A stretch of 64,000 bases of DNA from assembly GCA_947304585.1 (NCBI GenBank), contig CAMZBI010000010.1, positions 1-64,000 on the forward strand. The letters are read 5' to 3'. Source of the DNA: an uncultured Clostridia bacterium (lineage in GTDB: Bacteria; Bacillota; Clostridia; UBA1212). Below, piece by piece: positions 54,731-62,825 of the stretch. The notes under the pieces were generated by a model. The model was not told the origin of the DNA and did no database searches. It was given only the letters and a program-made list of their open reading frames with translations. The first letter of the stretch is position 1; each line of letters starts with the position of its first letter. A program made the position numbers and the translations under genes.

Positions 54731-55273
54731 TCAGACGTTCGCTTGTGTCTTCTCATCGATCAAAGCATATACCGAATCATAGACGCTTTCGGGAACAGGC
54801 TGCACAGGCATCCAAAATTCGTACAGATCACGAAGACCGTCCGACTCTCCGCAGATCTTTTTTGCCTGTTCATAAGCGTATTGATTGGCGTCAACTTCAT
54901 AGGGCTGACCGAGGTATACGTTTGTAAAGAACTCTTCGCCGCCTTCCAACTTGCATTCGCAGTACTTTCCGCTGATGATCTTGTAACACGTGCCGTCGTA
55001 CATGATAACGTACTGGAGGCTGCGGCTGATCGCATTGCCAAACAGATCGGGGCAAAGATACTGTGAGGCATGTCTCAACTCATGAAAAAGGAAGAAAGTC
55101 TTTTCGTAATCGGGCGCTTCTTTCAAACACTCTGCGTTTATGAATACCGTTTTTGACTCAACGTCAAAAGTACCGTTGGCGGTTTCATATCCCTCCGGCA
55201 TATTGAAAGACAACAGAAGGTCCAGTTTATTGTCATCGCAGTATTGTTTAAAATATATTTCGCAGTCAAACAC
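54731..55273 (-). CDS. ImmA/IrrE-like putative zinc metallopeptidase
   Basis: The 180-residue protein contains FHELRHASQYL near residue 63, an HExxH-type zinc site. A distal acidic motif in EVDANQYAYEQA near residue 130 may supply the third ligand, as in ImmA/IrrE-like peptidases. No helix-turn-helix partner or mobile-element repressor is adjacent, so the usual target is missing here. There is no signal peptide. Function beyond a putative peptidase is unknown. Confidence 0.65.
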   Translation of the reverse strand: MFDCEIYFKQYCDDNKLDLLLSFNMPEGYETANGTFDVESKTVFINAECLKEAPDYEKTFFLFHELRHASQYLCPDLFGNAISRSLQYVIMYDGTCYKIISGKYCECKLEGGEEFFTNVYLGQPYEVDANQYAYEQAKKICGESDGLRDLYEFWMPVQPVPESVYDSVYALIDEKTQANV

Positions 55274-55331
55274 GTCAGCATCCTCACAGATTTCGGGTCA
55301 CAGAATCGTTATTTCGCCAATCCGGAAAGCG

Positions 55332-55832
55332 TCAAAGCTTTTTTTCCGCCACCAGCAAAGTCCATCCGTTCCTGTCAACTTCTCTTATCACGGTAAAGCC
55401 GTTTTTGTTCCAGAAGTGGTTTGACTGGGGATTGTTCTTGTCGATCGCCAATTGGATCGACGTCTTGCCAATGGACCTCAAATACCCGGCAACTTCGCTG
55501 ATGATCGCTGTGCCTTCCTGCTTTCCCTGGTAGTCAATATTCATCATGAAAAAGCCGATGAAGGCTTTGTCTGCGTCCGGATATCCGTCTATCAGGTCCA
55601 TTACGGCTGTGAGAGTATTGGCGTCGTAGAATCCGATGTAATACTTATCCGACAAGGGCGTATTTGGCGGGGTGATGTGAAGGTCGCTTTGTATCTGCTC
55701 TTTTGTGGGACTTGCTTCACAATATTTGTAATACATAGTGTTGCCGAGGCAGAGATCCAGTATGGCGTCAACGTCTGAATCATCCATTCTGCGCACGTTG
55801 TATTTTTTGCTGAGCCCGGAGATTTCTATCAT
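55332..55832 (-). CDS. GNAT-family N-acetyltransferase
   Basis: The 166-residue protein has the GNAT fold. An N-terminal strand-helix part includes VRRMDDSDVDAILDL. The acetyl-CoA motif A region reads FFMMNIDYQGKQEGTAIISE, and the end has NHFWNKNGFTVIREVD. The canonical Q/RxxGxG/A reads QGKQEGTA. The substrate is unknown. It stands between a peptidase-like and a MazG-like gene. Confidence 0.85.
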   Translation of the reverse strand: MIEISGLSKKYNVRRMDDSDVDAILDLCLGNTMYYKYCEASPTKEQIQSDLHITPPNTPLSDKYYIGFYDANTLTAVMDLIDGYPDADKAFIGFFMMNIDYQGKQEGTAIISEVAGYLRSIGKTSIQLAIDKNNPQSNHFWNKNGFTVIREVDRNGWTLLVAEKKL

Positions 55833-55860
55833 TGGTCCCTCTTTCGATACAGACAGGTGT

Positions 55861-56187
55861 TTACCAGCGTTTCATGTTTTTCTCAAACTTTTTGACGTAA
55901 GCCTGCTTTAGTTCGTCTTCCGATATTCCGTAACAAAGCAGTACGTCATTGTAGTACATCAGAACGTCAGCTATCTCTTCAACGAGATCCTTGCGCAATT
56001 CCGGATCCCGGCATGCCTTCTCCCCGCCATGCTTTTTCACTATGTCGATGACCTCGCCAATTTCTCCTATCATCCACAGCAGCTGGTCCTTTCCTCTGTC
56101 AGGGCCTACAGGTTTCCAGATATTTTTATACTTTTCCTGCAAAGATCTTTGCATGTCCAGCATATCGTTGATTCCGAATTCACTCAT
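55861..56187 (-). CDS. MazG-like nucleotide pyrophosphohydrolase
   Basis: The 108-residue all-alpha protein has the MazG-type metal-binding helices: MIGEIGEVIDIVKK and DLVEEIADVLMYYND. Such enzymes hydrolyse NTPs or damaged nucleotides to the monophosphate and can adjust nucleotide pools. GGAGG precedes the start on the minus strand. The small size places it with single-domain MazG-like proteins, not full MazG. Confidence 0.87.
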   Translation of the reverse strand: MSEFGINDMLDMQRSLQEKYKNIWKPVGPDRGKDQLLWMIGEIGEVIDIVKKHGGEKACRDPELRKDLVEEIADVLMYYNDVLLCYGISEDELKQAYVKKFEKNMKRW

Positions 56188-56248
56188 TTTTTCCTCCGCA
56201 AATTAAGGTTTAAAGGATCGTTTCGCAAACCGGATCATGTTCCTGCAA

Positions 56249-56737
56249 TCAGGCTTTACGCAATTCCATATAAATCGAACTGTATTGTTCTTTTTCTTCG
56301 ATCAGATGATCCGGAAAGTCTTTCCGGCAAAAACCCAGCCTCGTATACAATGCGATCGCTTTTTCGTTTTCCGGGTTTGGGTCGACCCAAACGGTCTCCG
56401 CTCCGTTTCGGAAAGCTTCTCTGATCGCATGGGAGAGTCCTGCATTGGCAATTCCGCGGCCTCGCGCAAATCCAAAAAGCTTTATGTCCAGAGAGGCGCT
56501 TTTATGCTCCCTGTCGATCTCGTAGAACGATTCACCGCAGTATTTTCCGTCTTCGAATATCGAATAATGATTTATGGAAGGTCTGCCTGATTCGATCCAC
56601 CGGAACCAGTCTCGCATCTCCTCATCGGTCTCGACCAACCCCTCCGGGAATCCGACGAACTTCATGACGTCCCCGTCAGCCCAAAGCCATTGAACGTTCT
56701 TGATGTCTTCAACTGCGGTCTCTCTGATTTCAATCAT
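56249..56737 (-). CDS. GNAT-family N-acetyltransferase
   Basis: The 162-residue protein has the GNAT core: strand DIKLFGFARGRGIANAGLS with the RGRGIA acetyl-CoA loop, VDPNPENEKAIALYTRLGF, and an N-terminal helix pair. It resembles RimJ/RimL- or aminoglycoside-acetyltransferase-like members, but the substrate is unknown. It is the second acetyltransferase in the block and is not similar enough to the first to be a recent duplicate. Confidence 0.87.
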   Translation of the reverse strand: MIEIRETAVEDIKNVQWLWADGDVMKFVGFPEGLVETDEEMRDWFRWIESGRPSINHYSIFEDGKYCGESFYEIDREHKSASLDIKLFGFARGRGIANAGLSHAIREAFRNGAETVWVDPNPENEKAIALYTRLGFCRKDFPDHLIEEKEQYSSIYMELRKA

Positions 56738-56772
56738 TTTGCTCCTTTGCCGATTCCGGTCTACAGAGACCG

Positions 56773-57285
56773 CTATTGTTCCGAAATACCGGAATCCGTA
56801 TTATCATTTTCACTGCCTGTCAGTTCTTTTTTGTGCATAAAATGGATACCGACGTGTCCGATCCCTAAAACGATACCCGCAGCAAAGAGAAACGGATTCT
56901 TGCCGTAGACCGCCAACAGCAGGACTGCAATAACAGGGAGGGTGGCGCCGGCCACAGGAACGCCTGCATAACTGCTGTAAAAGTCCTTCATAGTCTTTTC
57001 ACTTCTGAAATAGCGGATCCAGTACAGCTCGTATAGGATCATACAACCAAGCGCAGCAACCGGCCAAACAAGCCAAAGAGATAGCCCCTGGGGATTGAAG
57101 TCGCTGAAAATCAGCACCAGACAGGAAACGGCAACTTCACCCGTTCTTTCCAAAATCAAAAGTACCTTGTTTTCTTTCCCTGCATACCGGTCATAGTCTT
57201 TCGGTTTGTTCTTTGCCCAGAACAAATTTGGGATAAAGAGCATTAGAAGGAAGATCAATCCGACGTAAGAAAAACCAAAATGCAA
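56773..57285 (-). CDS. Polytopic membrane protein of unknown function
   Basis: TTG 57285 follows GAGGTG at ideal spacing and gives a 170-residue protein starting MHFGFSYVGLIFLL. The frame is open further upstream but would overlap the PPOX-fold gene. About five hydrophobic helices are visible, with a cytoplasmic loop containing NKPKDYDRY. I have no reliable family; it could be a small integral membrane enzyme or sensor. The tail is acidic. Confidence 0.7.
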   Translation of the reverse strand: MHFGFSYVGLIFLLMLFIPNLFWAKNKPKDYDRYAGKENKVLLILERTGEVAVSCLVLIFSDFNPQGLSLWLVWPVAALGCMILYELYWIRYFRSEKTMKDFYSSYAGVPVAGATLPVIAVLLLAVYGKNPFLFAAGIVLGIGHVGIHFMHKKELTGSENDNTDSGISEQ

Positions 57286-57307
57286 CGCTTTCACCTCAGG
57301 CTTTCTG

Positions 57308-57727
57308 TCAATCGATAGCAAAATCTTCTGTTTCCAGATTGCAATAGAATCTTCCGCTTTCCGCAGTGAATTTTAAAACGCAATAGTCGGGATCGGTAAC
57401 GCCACTCCTATAGAATACGGTGTCGCCCTTGCGCCAGATCATTTCTTTTGTCTCCCGGTCAGTCAGCACTTCCATTTTGCCCCTCAGCATTACGCCAATA
57501 TACTTTATCAGACCCTTATGATAAAAATATATGCTTGCATTGGGATTCTTCAAATACTGTTTAACTCTCATTGAAGATGTGTTTGTCGAGAAATAAAACT
57601 CCTTTAAACCGTCAGTTTTTCTCGGTTTCAGCATCGCTTTAACGTTCGGAAATCCCTCGTCGTCGACGGAACAGATAAAAGCTGTGTTTTGGCGTTTGAT
57701 AAAACTTGAAATTTTATGCAGATCCAT
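57308..57727 (-). CDS. Pyridoxamine 5'-phosphate oxidase-fold flavoprotein
   Basis: The 139-residue protein has the split-barrel PPOX fold: AFICSVDDEGFPNVKAM, FYFSTNTSSMRVKQYLKNP and ASIYFYHKG. Such small members bind FMN or F420 and reduce diverse substrates, and the real one is unknown. The ATG at 57727 follows GGAGGAAAG; a GTG lies one codon upstream. The family is common in clostridial accessory gene sets. Confidence 0.87.
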   Translation of the reverse strand: MDLHKISSFIKRQNTAFICSVDDEGFPNVKAMLKPRKTDGLKEFYFSTNTSSMRVKQYLKNPNASIYFYHKGLIKYIGVMLRGKMEVLTDRETKEMIWRKGDTVFYRSGVTDPDYCVLKFTAESGRFYCNLETEDFAID

Positions 57728-57807
57728 CACTCTTTCCTCCGCAAGATCCTGCCTTATGGGGATCGTTGTCCCGCCAACCCGCCTGCTGTATGTATTTCAG
57801 TATCAGG

Positions 57808-58347
57808 CTAATTTGAGTCTAAGGGAGTTCCTTGATCCGTGAGCGTCATAACACGGTACATGCCGCCAAATTGCTCGCTGACCTTATTCGCATATTCTCC
57901 GTCGATCTCGTAATAGTAACTTGAAAGGGGGTTTCTCGAGGCAATGATCGTTATGCTTTCACTGCCAATATCATAGGTGGCAAGTATCGTCTTCACTTCC
58001 TCTGAAGTGAGCCCCGGCAGAACAGATATTTCTTCATCGGTCTTTATCCTGTTTGTGCCTTCCATAATGCGGTACTGAAAGTTGTCCGGTGCAAAACTGC
58101 ATACGTAGATCTCGAGCCCCTTCATTACGGACAGTCCAAAATACTGGGGACACTGTTCTCTGAGAGTTGCAAGATCACGCCCGTGGGTGGCTGTCTCCGC
58201 AGCCGGAACAGTTGAATGATCCTCCCCGCCAATGACCACACCGGACTGATCATCCCGGGGCAGAGCAGAAGGATCGGCGCACCCGAAAGAGGAAACAAGC
58301 ATAAGGAGTGAAATAATCGCGATCAGTATTGTTTTTATCAGTTTCAT
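57808..58347 (-). CDS. Secreted lipoprotein of unknown function
   Basis: The 179-residue precursor has a lipobox ending at Cys23 (SSFGC). The mature part begins with a short Asp/Gly/Ser linker, then a compact domain of about 120 residues. It includes YFGLSVMKGLEIYVCSF and LTSEEVKTILATYDI, with no enzyme motif. GGAGG precedes the ATG on the minus strand. Nothing in the block suggests its role. Confidence 0.75.
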   Translation of the reverse strand: MKLIKTILIAIISLLMLVSSFGCADPSALPRDDQSGVVIGGEDHSTVPAAETATHGRDLATLREQCPQYFGLSVMKGLEIYVCSFAPDNFQYRIMEGTNRIKTDEEISVLPGLTSEEVKTILATYDIGSESITIIASRNPLSSYYYEIDGEYANKVSEQFGGMYRVMTLTDQGTPLDSN

Positions 58348-58442
58348 GGCGAAGTCCTCCTGTTGGAATAACCGCTACGCATCATTTTGGGAGCAGGCAG
58401 CTTTGCTGTCGAAAAAATCGTTGAGTTTTTTTCTGACAACTA

Positions 58443-58811
58443 TTAACGAGAGGAATCGCCAAGCCAGTCCAGAAGCCCGTTCAGGTTTTCGACGTCCTCT
58501 TTAATATCCGTGCAGGAGTACTGCTCCGGATCTCTGTTTACTGTCACGATATGACCGTTGCCGTCCTTAAACTCAACCCGGTAGATGCAGCATCCGGACC
58601 AGCTGCGGTAAAGCCAAAGAATATTGCCATCCATGCAGCAGAACCACCTGTCATCCATGGACTTGGGGATATATCCAAGGCGGATCCCAGTCATTTCCTT
58701 ATCGCTGAAGGCACGGTGGAGCATAAACGTCTCGTTCGTTTCGGGCATTGGCCTGGTTTCCCAGTCATCGGGACGGGCAGCTCTGATTTCCTTTTTGTTC
58801 CTTTTTTTCAT
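58443..58811 (-). CDS. Hypothetical small protein
   Basis: The 122-residue protein starts with a basic stretch (MKKRNKKEIRAARP). It has a central aromatic/Cys-rich segment (MDDRWFCCMDGN and YRSWSGCCIYRVEF) that could bind metal or form disulfides. No family is recognised. GGAGGAAG precedes the start on the minus strand. It is the most upstream member of the minus-strand accessory run. Confidence 0.68.
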   Translation of the reverse strand: MKKRNKKEIRAARPDDWETRPMPETNETFMLHRAFSDKEMTGIRLGYIPKSMDDRWFCCMDGNILWLYRSWSGCCIYRVEFKDGNGHIVTVNRDPEQYSCTDIKEDVENLNGLLDWLGDSSR

Positions 58812-58880
58812 TATCTTCCTCCGCAGATACCGACAATACGCGTTGTGATCGCTTTGCAGGGTGCTTCAAAAACCGAAAAC

Positions 58881-58907
58881 GGGGCCGGAACTAAATATTC
58901 CAACCCC
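58881..58907 (-). terminator. Terminator of tRNA-Leu
   Basis: GGGGCCGGAA (58881-58890) pairs imperfectly with TTCCAACCCC (58898-58907). On the minus strand GTTTTCGGTTTTTG follows, a T-rich run suited to rho-independent termination. Confidence 0.6.
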
Positions 58908-58909
58908 TT

Positions 58910-58991
58910 TGGTGCGGATAACAGGACTTGAACCTGCACGCTCGCGCATTGGTTCCTAAGACCAACGTGTCTGCCATTCCACCATATCCGC
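58910..58991 (-). tRNA. tRNA-Leu (anticodon TAG)
   Basis: On the minus strand GCGGATA (58991-58985) pairs with TATCCGC (58920-58914), followed by A and an encoded CCA. The anticodon loop CTTAGGA gives TAG. A long variable arm (TGCGCGAGCGT) makes it a class II tRNA, as expected for Leu. Confidence 0.95.
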
Positions 58992-59073
58992 GCAGGTCCA
59001 ATTATAATATCAGTAGGGACCAAAATCAATACTCAACTGCTTTGCAGTGGGAGGTCAGGTTATCCGGTGAGCG

Positions 59074-59090
59074 GGAACATTGGCGATAAG
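59074..59090 (+). repeat. Direct repeat flanking the TIR-galK segment, left copy
   Basis: GGAACATTGGCGATAAG is identical to 61433-61449, and a shared ATCCGG lies a few bases upstream of each copy. It contains the CATTGGCG octamer. The copies bracket exactly the TIR-protein and galK genes. Confidence 0.75.
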
Positions 59091-59093
59091 AGT

Positions 59094-60122
59094 TTAAACG
59101 GTATCGCCTTCGGATTCTCTTGCGGAATCGTCCAGGGCTTCGATCATCTCTTCCTCAAAATGCTCGGAAGAGGCTGAGACTGCGTGGATCTCTCCCATGA
59201 TCTTGCCGATGGTTCCTTTAAAAGTTGCGTCGTCCAGGGTGACGTTGATGATCTTTTTTTCAAAGGCATCCGCAAGCACGATCTCAATGCCTACATCCTT
59301 TGATCTCACGGACCTGGCTGAAGTAAAAACGATCACGTTTTGCGAAAACTTGATTTTTTCACGCAGAACTTTCCGCCAGTTTTGTCCTGCGACAAGGCCT
59401 GTGTCGTACCAGATCCGGTAACCTTCACGCTGGAGCAGACGGAGTTTTCCCATTACGTCCTTTTTGTCCCTGTGAGAGTAACTGACGAAAACGTACGGCT
59501 CCGTACCGCCGTAGGGAAGGGCGACCTTTCGTTTGGAATTTATCCTTATTTCTTTTTCTTTTGCATGCTCTATGACCGCATCTATCTGGGAATAAAGGCT
59601 TTCTGCATTGAAGACCGAGTCTTCTCCGCCGTAGAGGACAACGTTGTCGAAAAGGCTCTGGTTATTATTGTTGTAGATGTGTTTGAGCTTTTTCCCTGTG
59701 GAAAGCCGCTTTGAACTCTCTGATTTGTCGTAATAACGAGTAACTTTTTCGAGAGTGGTGTCGTCAATATAGACGTATACTATGGTCACATAGTCTTTCT
59801 TGTTCTCTCTCAGCTGTTTCAAAAACTCTATGTCGGTGCAGGAAAAAGTCGCAAAGAGATCTTCCTCGCCGTTGACGGCTTTTATAAAGTCCTGCTGGTT
59901 AAAGCCAACGAGCCGATCGTTTACCTTGTATGAATAGTCACATTTTTTTGTGATCTCGTCTGCGGATGATACCATATCGCAGCCTTCGGACCGGAGCCTT
60001 TCCGCTTCAGAGGGAATTTCAGAATAGTATACTTTGTGCAGCTTTTTAAACCCTTTTGCAAGGTAGCGGTCGCGGACCTTATGACCTATCTCACCCGTAA
60101 TGCCAAACAAAATGATAAACAT
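59094..60122 (-). CDS. Guanylate-kinase-like/TIR two-domain protein
   Basis: This is a 342-residue protein. Residues 1-200 resemble a guanylate-kinase-like fold, with a degenerate P-loop region (LFGITGEIGHKVRDRY), a Tyr-rich lid, and a final helix. A TIR domain follows (about residues 207-325), beginning PYVFVSYSHRDKK, with YDTGLVAGQNW and a conserved Glu280 in GIEIVLADA, the position of the catalytic Glu in NAD-cleaving TIRs. No signal peptide is present. TIR proteins in bacteria often act in antiphage defence or signalling, so a nucleotide-sensing TIR effector is plausible. galK, its upstream neighbour on the same strand, starts 53 bp before it. Confidence 0.75.
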   Translation of the reverse strand: MFIILFGITGEIGHKVRDRYLAKGFKKLHKVYYSEIPSEAERLRSEGCDMVSSADEITKKCDYSYKVNDRLVGFNQQDFIKAVNGEEDLFATFSCTDIEFLKQLRENKKDYVTIVYVYIDDTTLEKVTRYYDKSESSKRLSTGKKLKHIYNNNNQSLFDNVVLYGGEDSVFNAESLYSQIDAVIEHAKEKEIRINSKRKVALPYGGTEPYVFVSYSHRDKKDVMGKLRLLQREGYRIWYDTGLVAGQNWRKVLREKIKFSQNVIVFTSARSVRSKDVGIEIVLADAFEKKIINVTLDDATFKGTIGKIMGEIHAVSASSEHFEEEMIEALDDSARESEGDTV

Positions 60123-60175
60123 GACAACAGATTCCTTTCGCAGATATACTTTCCGGCGGTGAAGAAAAATACCAC

Positions 60176-61378
60176 TTATTCCAGAGTGATCTCCCTTGCC
60201 CCGTCTCCAACTTCACACACGTAAAACTCAGGGATGTTTCCTGTAACCGCGGTGTATTTTTTCGCCACGTGGGCCTTGAAAGCCTCCACCGCTTCCGCCT
60301 TGACGATGTTCACTGTGCAGCCGCCAAAGCCTCCGCCTGTCATCCTGGAGCCAATGCAATCCTCAAAATCAAGGGTCGCATCAAAGATCGCGTCCAGCTC
60401 TTCGCCGGTGGCCTCGTAAAGGTAGCGAATGGACTGATTGGCGTCCCGGAGGAGGGCGCCGAAGGCTTCAAGCTCTCCATTTTCAAGAAGTGAGACCGAG
60501 TCTTTAACCCGCTGGTTTTCGCTCACCACGTGCATGACACGCTTCCTGATGACGTCATCTGTGATGTGTGGCGCGTATTCACGAAGCTCATCTTTAGAGA
60601 AAGAGCAAAGATCAGGCTTGGGCTCTTTCTGTCCCAATGAAACTGCGATCCTGTTCATCTCCTCAAGGCCGATCGCCACTTCCCGGCGTCTTTCATTGTA
60701 TTTTGAAGCGCCAAGGGAGTGTTTTTTGCAGGTATTGGCGAGAACGAGAAGATTGCCGCCAAGGTCAAGGGGCACGTATTTGTGGCTCACCGAAGCGCAG
60801 TCAAGAAGGATGGCATGACCGGCAAGGCCCGCAACAGACGCATACTGGTCCATTATACCGCAGCTCACGCCGCAGAATCTGTTCTCGGCCCGCTGGCAGG
60901 CGAGGGCAAGCTCTTTCCCCGTGAGAGGGTTGCCAAACAGTGTGGAGACGCCAAGGCCCGTTGATACCTCAATTGAAGCGGAGGAAGAAAGCCCCGCGCC
61001 GAAGGGAATGGTGCTGAGATAAGCCGCGTCAAAACCGCCGATCTCCATCCCGAGATCCATGAGCTCTTTAACGACGCCGGCCTGATAGTTGCCCCAGTTC
61101 ATCTGTTTTGCGGCGTCAAAGTCCGAAAGGGAGAATGACCTGATACCGTCAACGGTGGTGGCCGCAAGCCGCACCGTCTCCTTTGTCCCGTTTTTCTTTA
61201 TCGCAACATATGTGCCAAGTGTCAGAGCCGCCGGGAACACGAAACCTCCGCAGTAATCGATGTGCTCGCCAATGAGATTGACCCTCCCGGGAGCGGCAAA
61301 GACCCTTGCACCATCTGTACTTCCGAATGTATCTTTGAAAAACGACAATATGCGCTCAGTTTGTGAGTTTGATTCCAT
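60176..61378 (-). CDS. galK: Galactokinase
   Basis: The 400-residue GHMP kinase phosphorylates galactose at C1. Motifs are GRVNLIGEHIDYCGG (N-terminal substrate site), PFGAGLSSSASIE (phosphate loop) and MTGGGFGGCTVN. The ATG at 61378 follows AGCAGGT; an in-frame ATG six codons upstream is possible. GalT and GalE are not in the window. The likely galactose sources are the GH36 and other glycosidases encoded here. The galK-TIR pair is bracketed by a direct repeat. Confidence 0.95.
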   Translation of the reverse strand: MESNSQTERILSFFKDTFGSTDGARVFAAPGRVNLIGEHIDYCGGFVFPAALTLGTYVAIKKNGTKETVRLAATTVDGIRSFSLSDFDAAKQMNWGNYQAGVVKELMDLGMEIGGFDAAYLSTIPFGAGLSSSASIEVSTGLGVSTLFGNPLTGKELALACQRAENRFCGVSCGIMDQYASVAGLAGHAILLDCASVSHKYVPLDLGGNLLVLANTCKKHSLGASKYNERRREVAIGLEEMNRIAVSLGQKEPKPDLCSFSKDELREYAPHITDDVIRKRVMHVVSENQRVKDSVSLLENGELEAFGALLRDANQSIRYLYEATGEELDAIFDATLDFEDCIGSRMTGGGFGGCTVNIVKAEAVEAFKAHVAKKYTAVTGNIPEFYVCEVGDGAREITLE

Positions 61379-61432
61379 TTCAAGACCTGCTTTCATAAAA
61401 TTGTTTGAAATCCGGCAAAATGATCCGGCGCC

Positions 61433-61449
61433 GGAACATTGGCGATAAG
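61433..61449 (+). repeat. Direct repeat flanking the TIR-galK segment, right copy
   Basis: This 17-bp copy is identical to 59074-59090, with ATCCGG upstream. It lies about 55 bp before the galK start. Confidence 0.75.
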
Positions 61450-61514
61450 CCCGCAGAAGCTGTTCACTCTGACGAAACCGGCCCGCCCGGCGGAGCCTTT
61501 CGGTGTTTTCGGAC

Positions 61515-61543
61515 TTGAAAAAATGCCCTAAATAGTTTAAAAT
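61515..61543 (+). promoter_or_regulatory. Promoter of the CarD-like regulator
   Basis: TTGAAA (61515-61520) and TAAAAT (61538-61543) are spaced 17 bp, about 80 bp upstream of the chosen start codon. The gap to galK is otherwise empty. Confidence 0.55.
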
Positions 61544-61624
61544 AAAAGCGGGGGAGTTTCAAGTCGTATTTTGAAATAACATTCAGAATGAACTTACAGC
61601 TTGAATACTAAAGAGACGACGATC

Positions 61625-62107
61625 ATGGATTTCAAAACAGGAGATTTTGTAGTTTTTCCGTTACACGGTGCCGGTGTGATCAGCGGCATCAAGGAGTGCG
61701 AGTCTGACGGAGAAACGAAAAAATACTATCTTATCGATTTGCCCTACGCAAATCTGCATCTGATGGTCCCTGCAAATCCGTCCGCCGGAACAGGGCTAAG
61801 ACCTGTGATCTCCCGATCCGAAGTGGAAAAGGTGCTGAATTTTCTCAGAAATTCCGAAGTAATGCCCCAGGATCCCAACTGGAATAAAAGACAGCGGGAC
61901 CTGCTGGAAATGATGAAATCCGGGGATATTTACAGGACCGTTGCGGTTTATAAATATCTTGCCCTGCGGGAAAGAACGAAGGCGTTGTCCTCCGGAGAGA
62001 AAAAGATGCTGAGCAGTTCAAAAAAGATCCTCTTCAGTGAGATCCAGCTGGCATCGGGTATCACTAAAGAAGAGGCGGAAATACTTGTGACCGGGTGCCT
62101 GGATTAG
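61625..62107 (+). CDS. CarD/CdnL-family transcription regulator
   Basis: The start ATG 61625 gives 160 residues. The N-terminal CarD/TRCF-type RNA-polymerase-interacting domain is clear (MDFKTGDFVVFPLHGAGVI and YYLIDLPYANLHLMVP), and a helical DNA-binding part follows (PNWNKRQRDLLEMMKSGDI, YLALRERTKALSSGEKK). CarD proteins bind the RNA polymerase beta subunit and stabilise open promoter complexes, often on rRNA promoters. The upstream TTG at 61601 gives eight extra residues but lacks a ribosome site. Confidence 0.9.
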   Translation: MDFKTGDFVVFPLHGAGVISGIKECESDGETKKYYLIDLPYANLHLMVPANPSAGTGLRPVISRSEVEKVLNFLRNSEVMPQDPNWNKRQRDLLEMMKSGDIYRTVAVYKYLALRERTKALSSGEKKMLSSSKKILFSEIQLASGITKEEAEILVTGCLD

Positions 62108-62254
62108 GACTGAGATCCGAAAACCGGAGTCTTTTGACACCGGCGCGGAAAACGTCCTGAGATAAAGCATTCATGAAAGAATATCCGGCGTAGCTGCGGA
62201 TACCGGGTTTGCGGACGCAGACGCCGCCGTTTTTATATAAACAGGAGTTTCAAA

Positions 62255-62797
62255 ATGGCGAACAACAATCTGAACAGTTACAGCGCGGAAGATACGGGCG
62301 GAGCCTGGCCGGTAATAAAACTTATACTTCTGGGTCTTGCGGGAGGCGTTGCAGGGGCGCTGCTCTATATTGTGCTGCTCTGCGCTCTTGATATCAGTTC
62401 TGTAATTACGATGATCCTGTGCGGCGCCGGTGTGACGGCATTTTATCTTGCCTTTGGCCACGGCTCGCTGAAAGGGGCAAAACCCCACGTGATCATTGTG
62501 GCGGACACCCTGCTCGCCTGCATAATTGCCAATTTTCTTACGGTCCTTATCCACTACGCCCCCAAGATCGAGATCCCGGAAAGGCCCATGAATCTGCTCC
62601 AGAAAGCTTTTTACTTCTACAATTATGCTTTTTCCCACACCGATCAGATAACTTCTGAGGGATTTGTGGTCCACGACGACGCACTTAGCCTTGTTACGGT
62701 CTTAATTGCATCCGCACTGTTTGCACTCGTGGGGGCCTATGCAACCATGCTTGCGGTGTATCTCTACGACAGAAAACAGTCAAAAAAGGCTAAATAA
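62255..62797 (+). CDS. Membrane protein of unknown function
   Basis: The 180-residue protein has four hydrophobic helices (about residues 20-42, 47-67, 78-100 and 143-167). The outside loop between the third and fourth holds a Tyr/Phe/His-rich stretch (FYFYNYAFSHTDQI). ACAGGAG precedes the ATG. It is followed by a second membrane protein gene after 28 bp. No family is recognised. Confidence 0.7.
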   Translation: MANNNLNSYSAEDTGGAWPVIKLILLGLAGGVAGALLYIVLLCALDISSVITMILCGAGVTAFYLAFGHGSLKGAKPHVIIVADTLLACIIANFLTVLIHYAPKIEIPERPMNLLQKAFYFYNYAFSHTDQITSEGFVVHDDALSLVTVLIASALFALVGAYATMLAVYLYDRKQSKKAK

Positions 62798-62825
62798 AGG
62801 AAACATTCAAACGGGGTAACCGCCA

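Noticed and set aside
53808..58811. Integron cassette array
   Set aside because: Small unrelated same-strand genes suggested it, but I could not find recurring attC-like inverted repeats between genes or an integrase.
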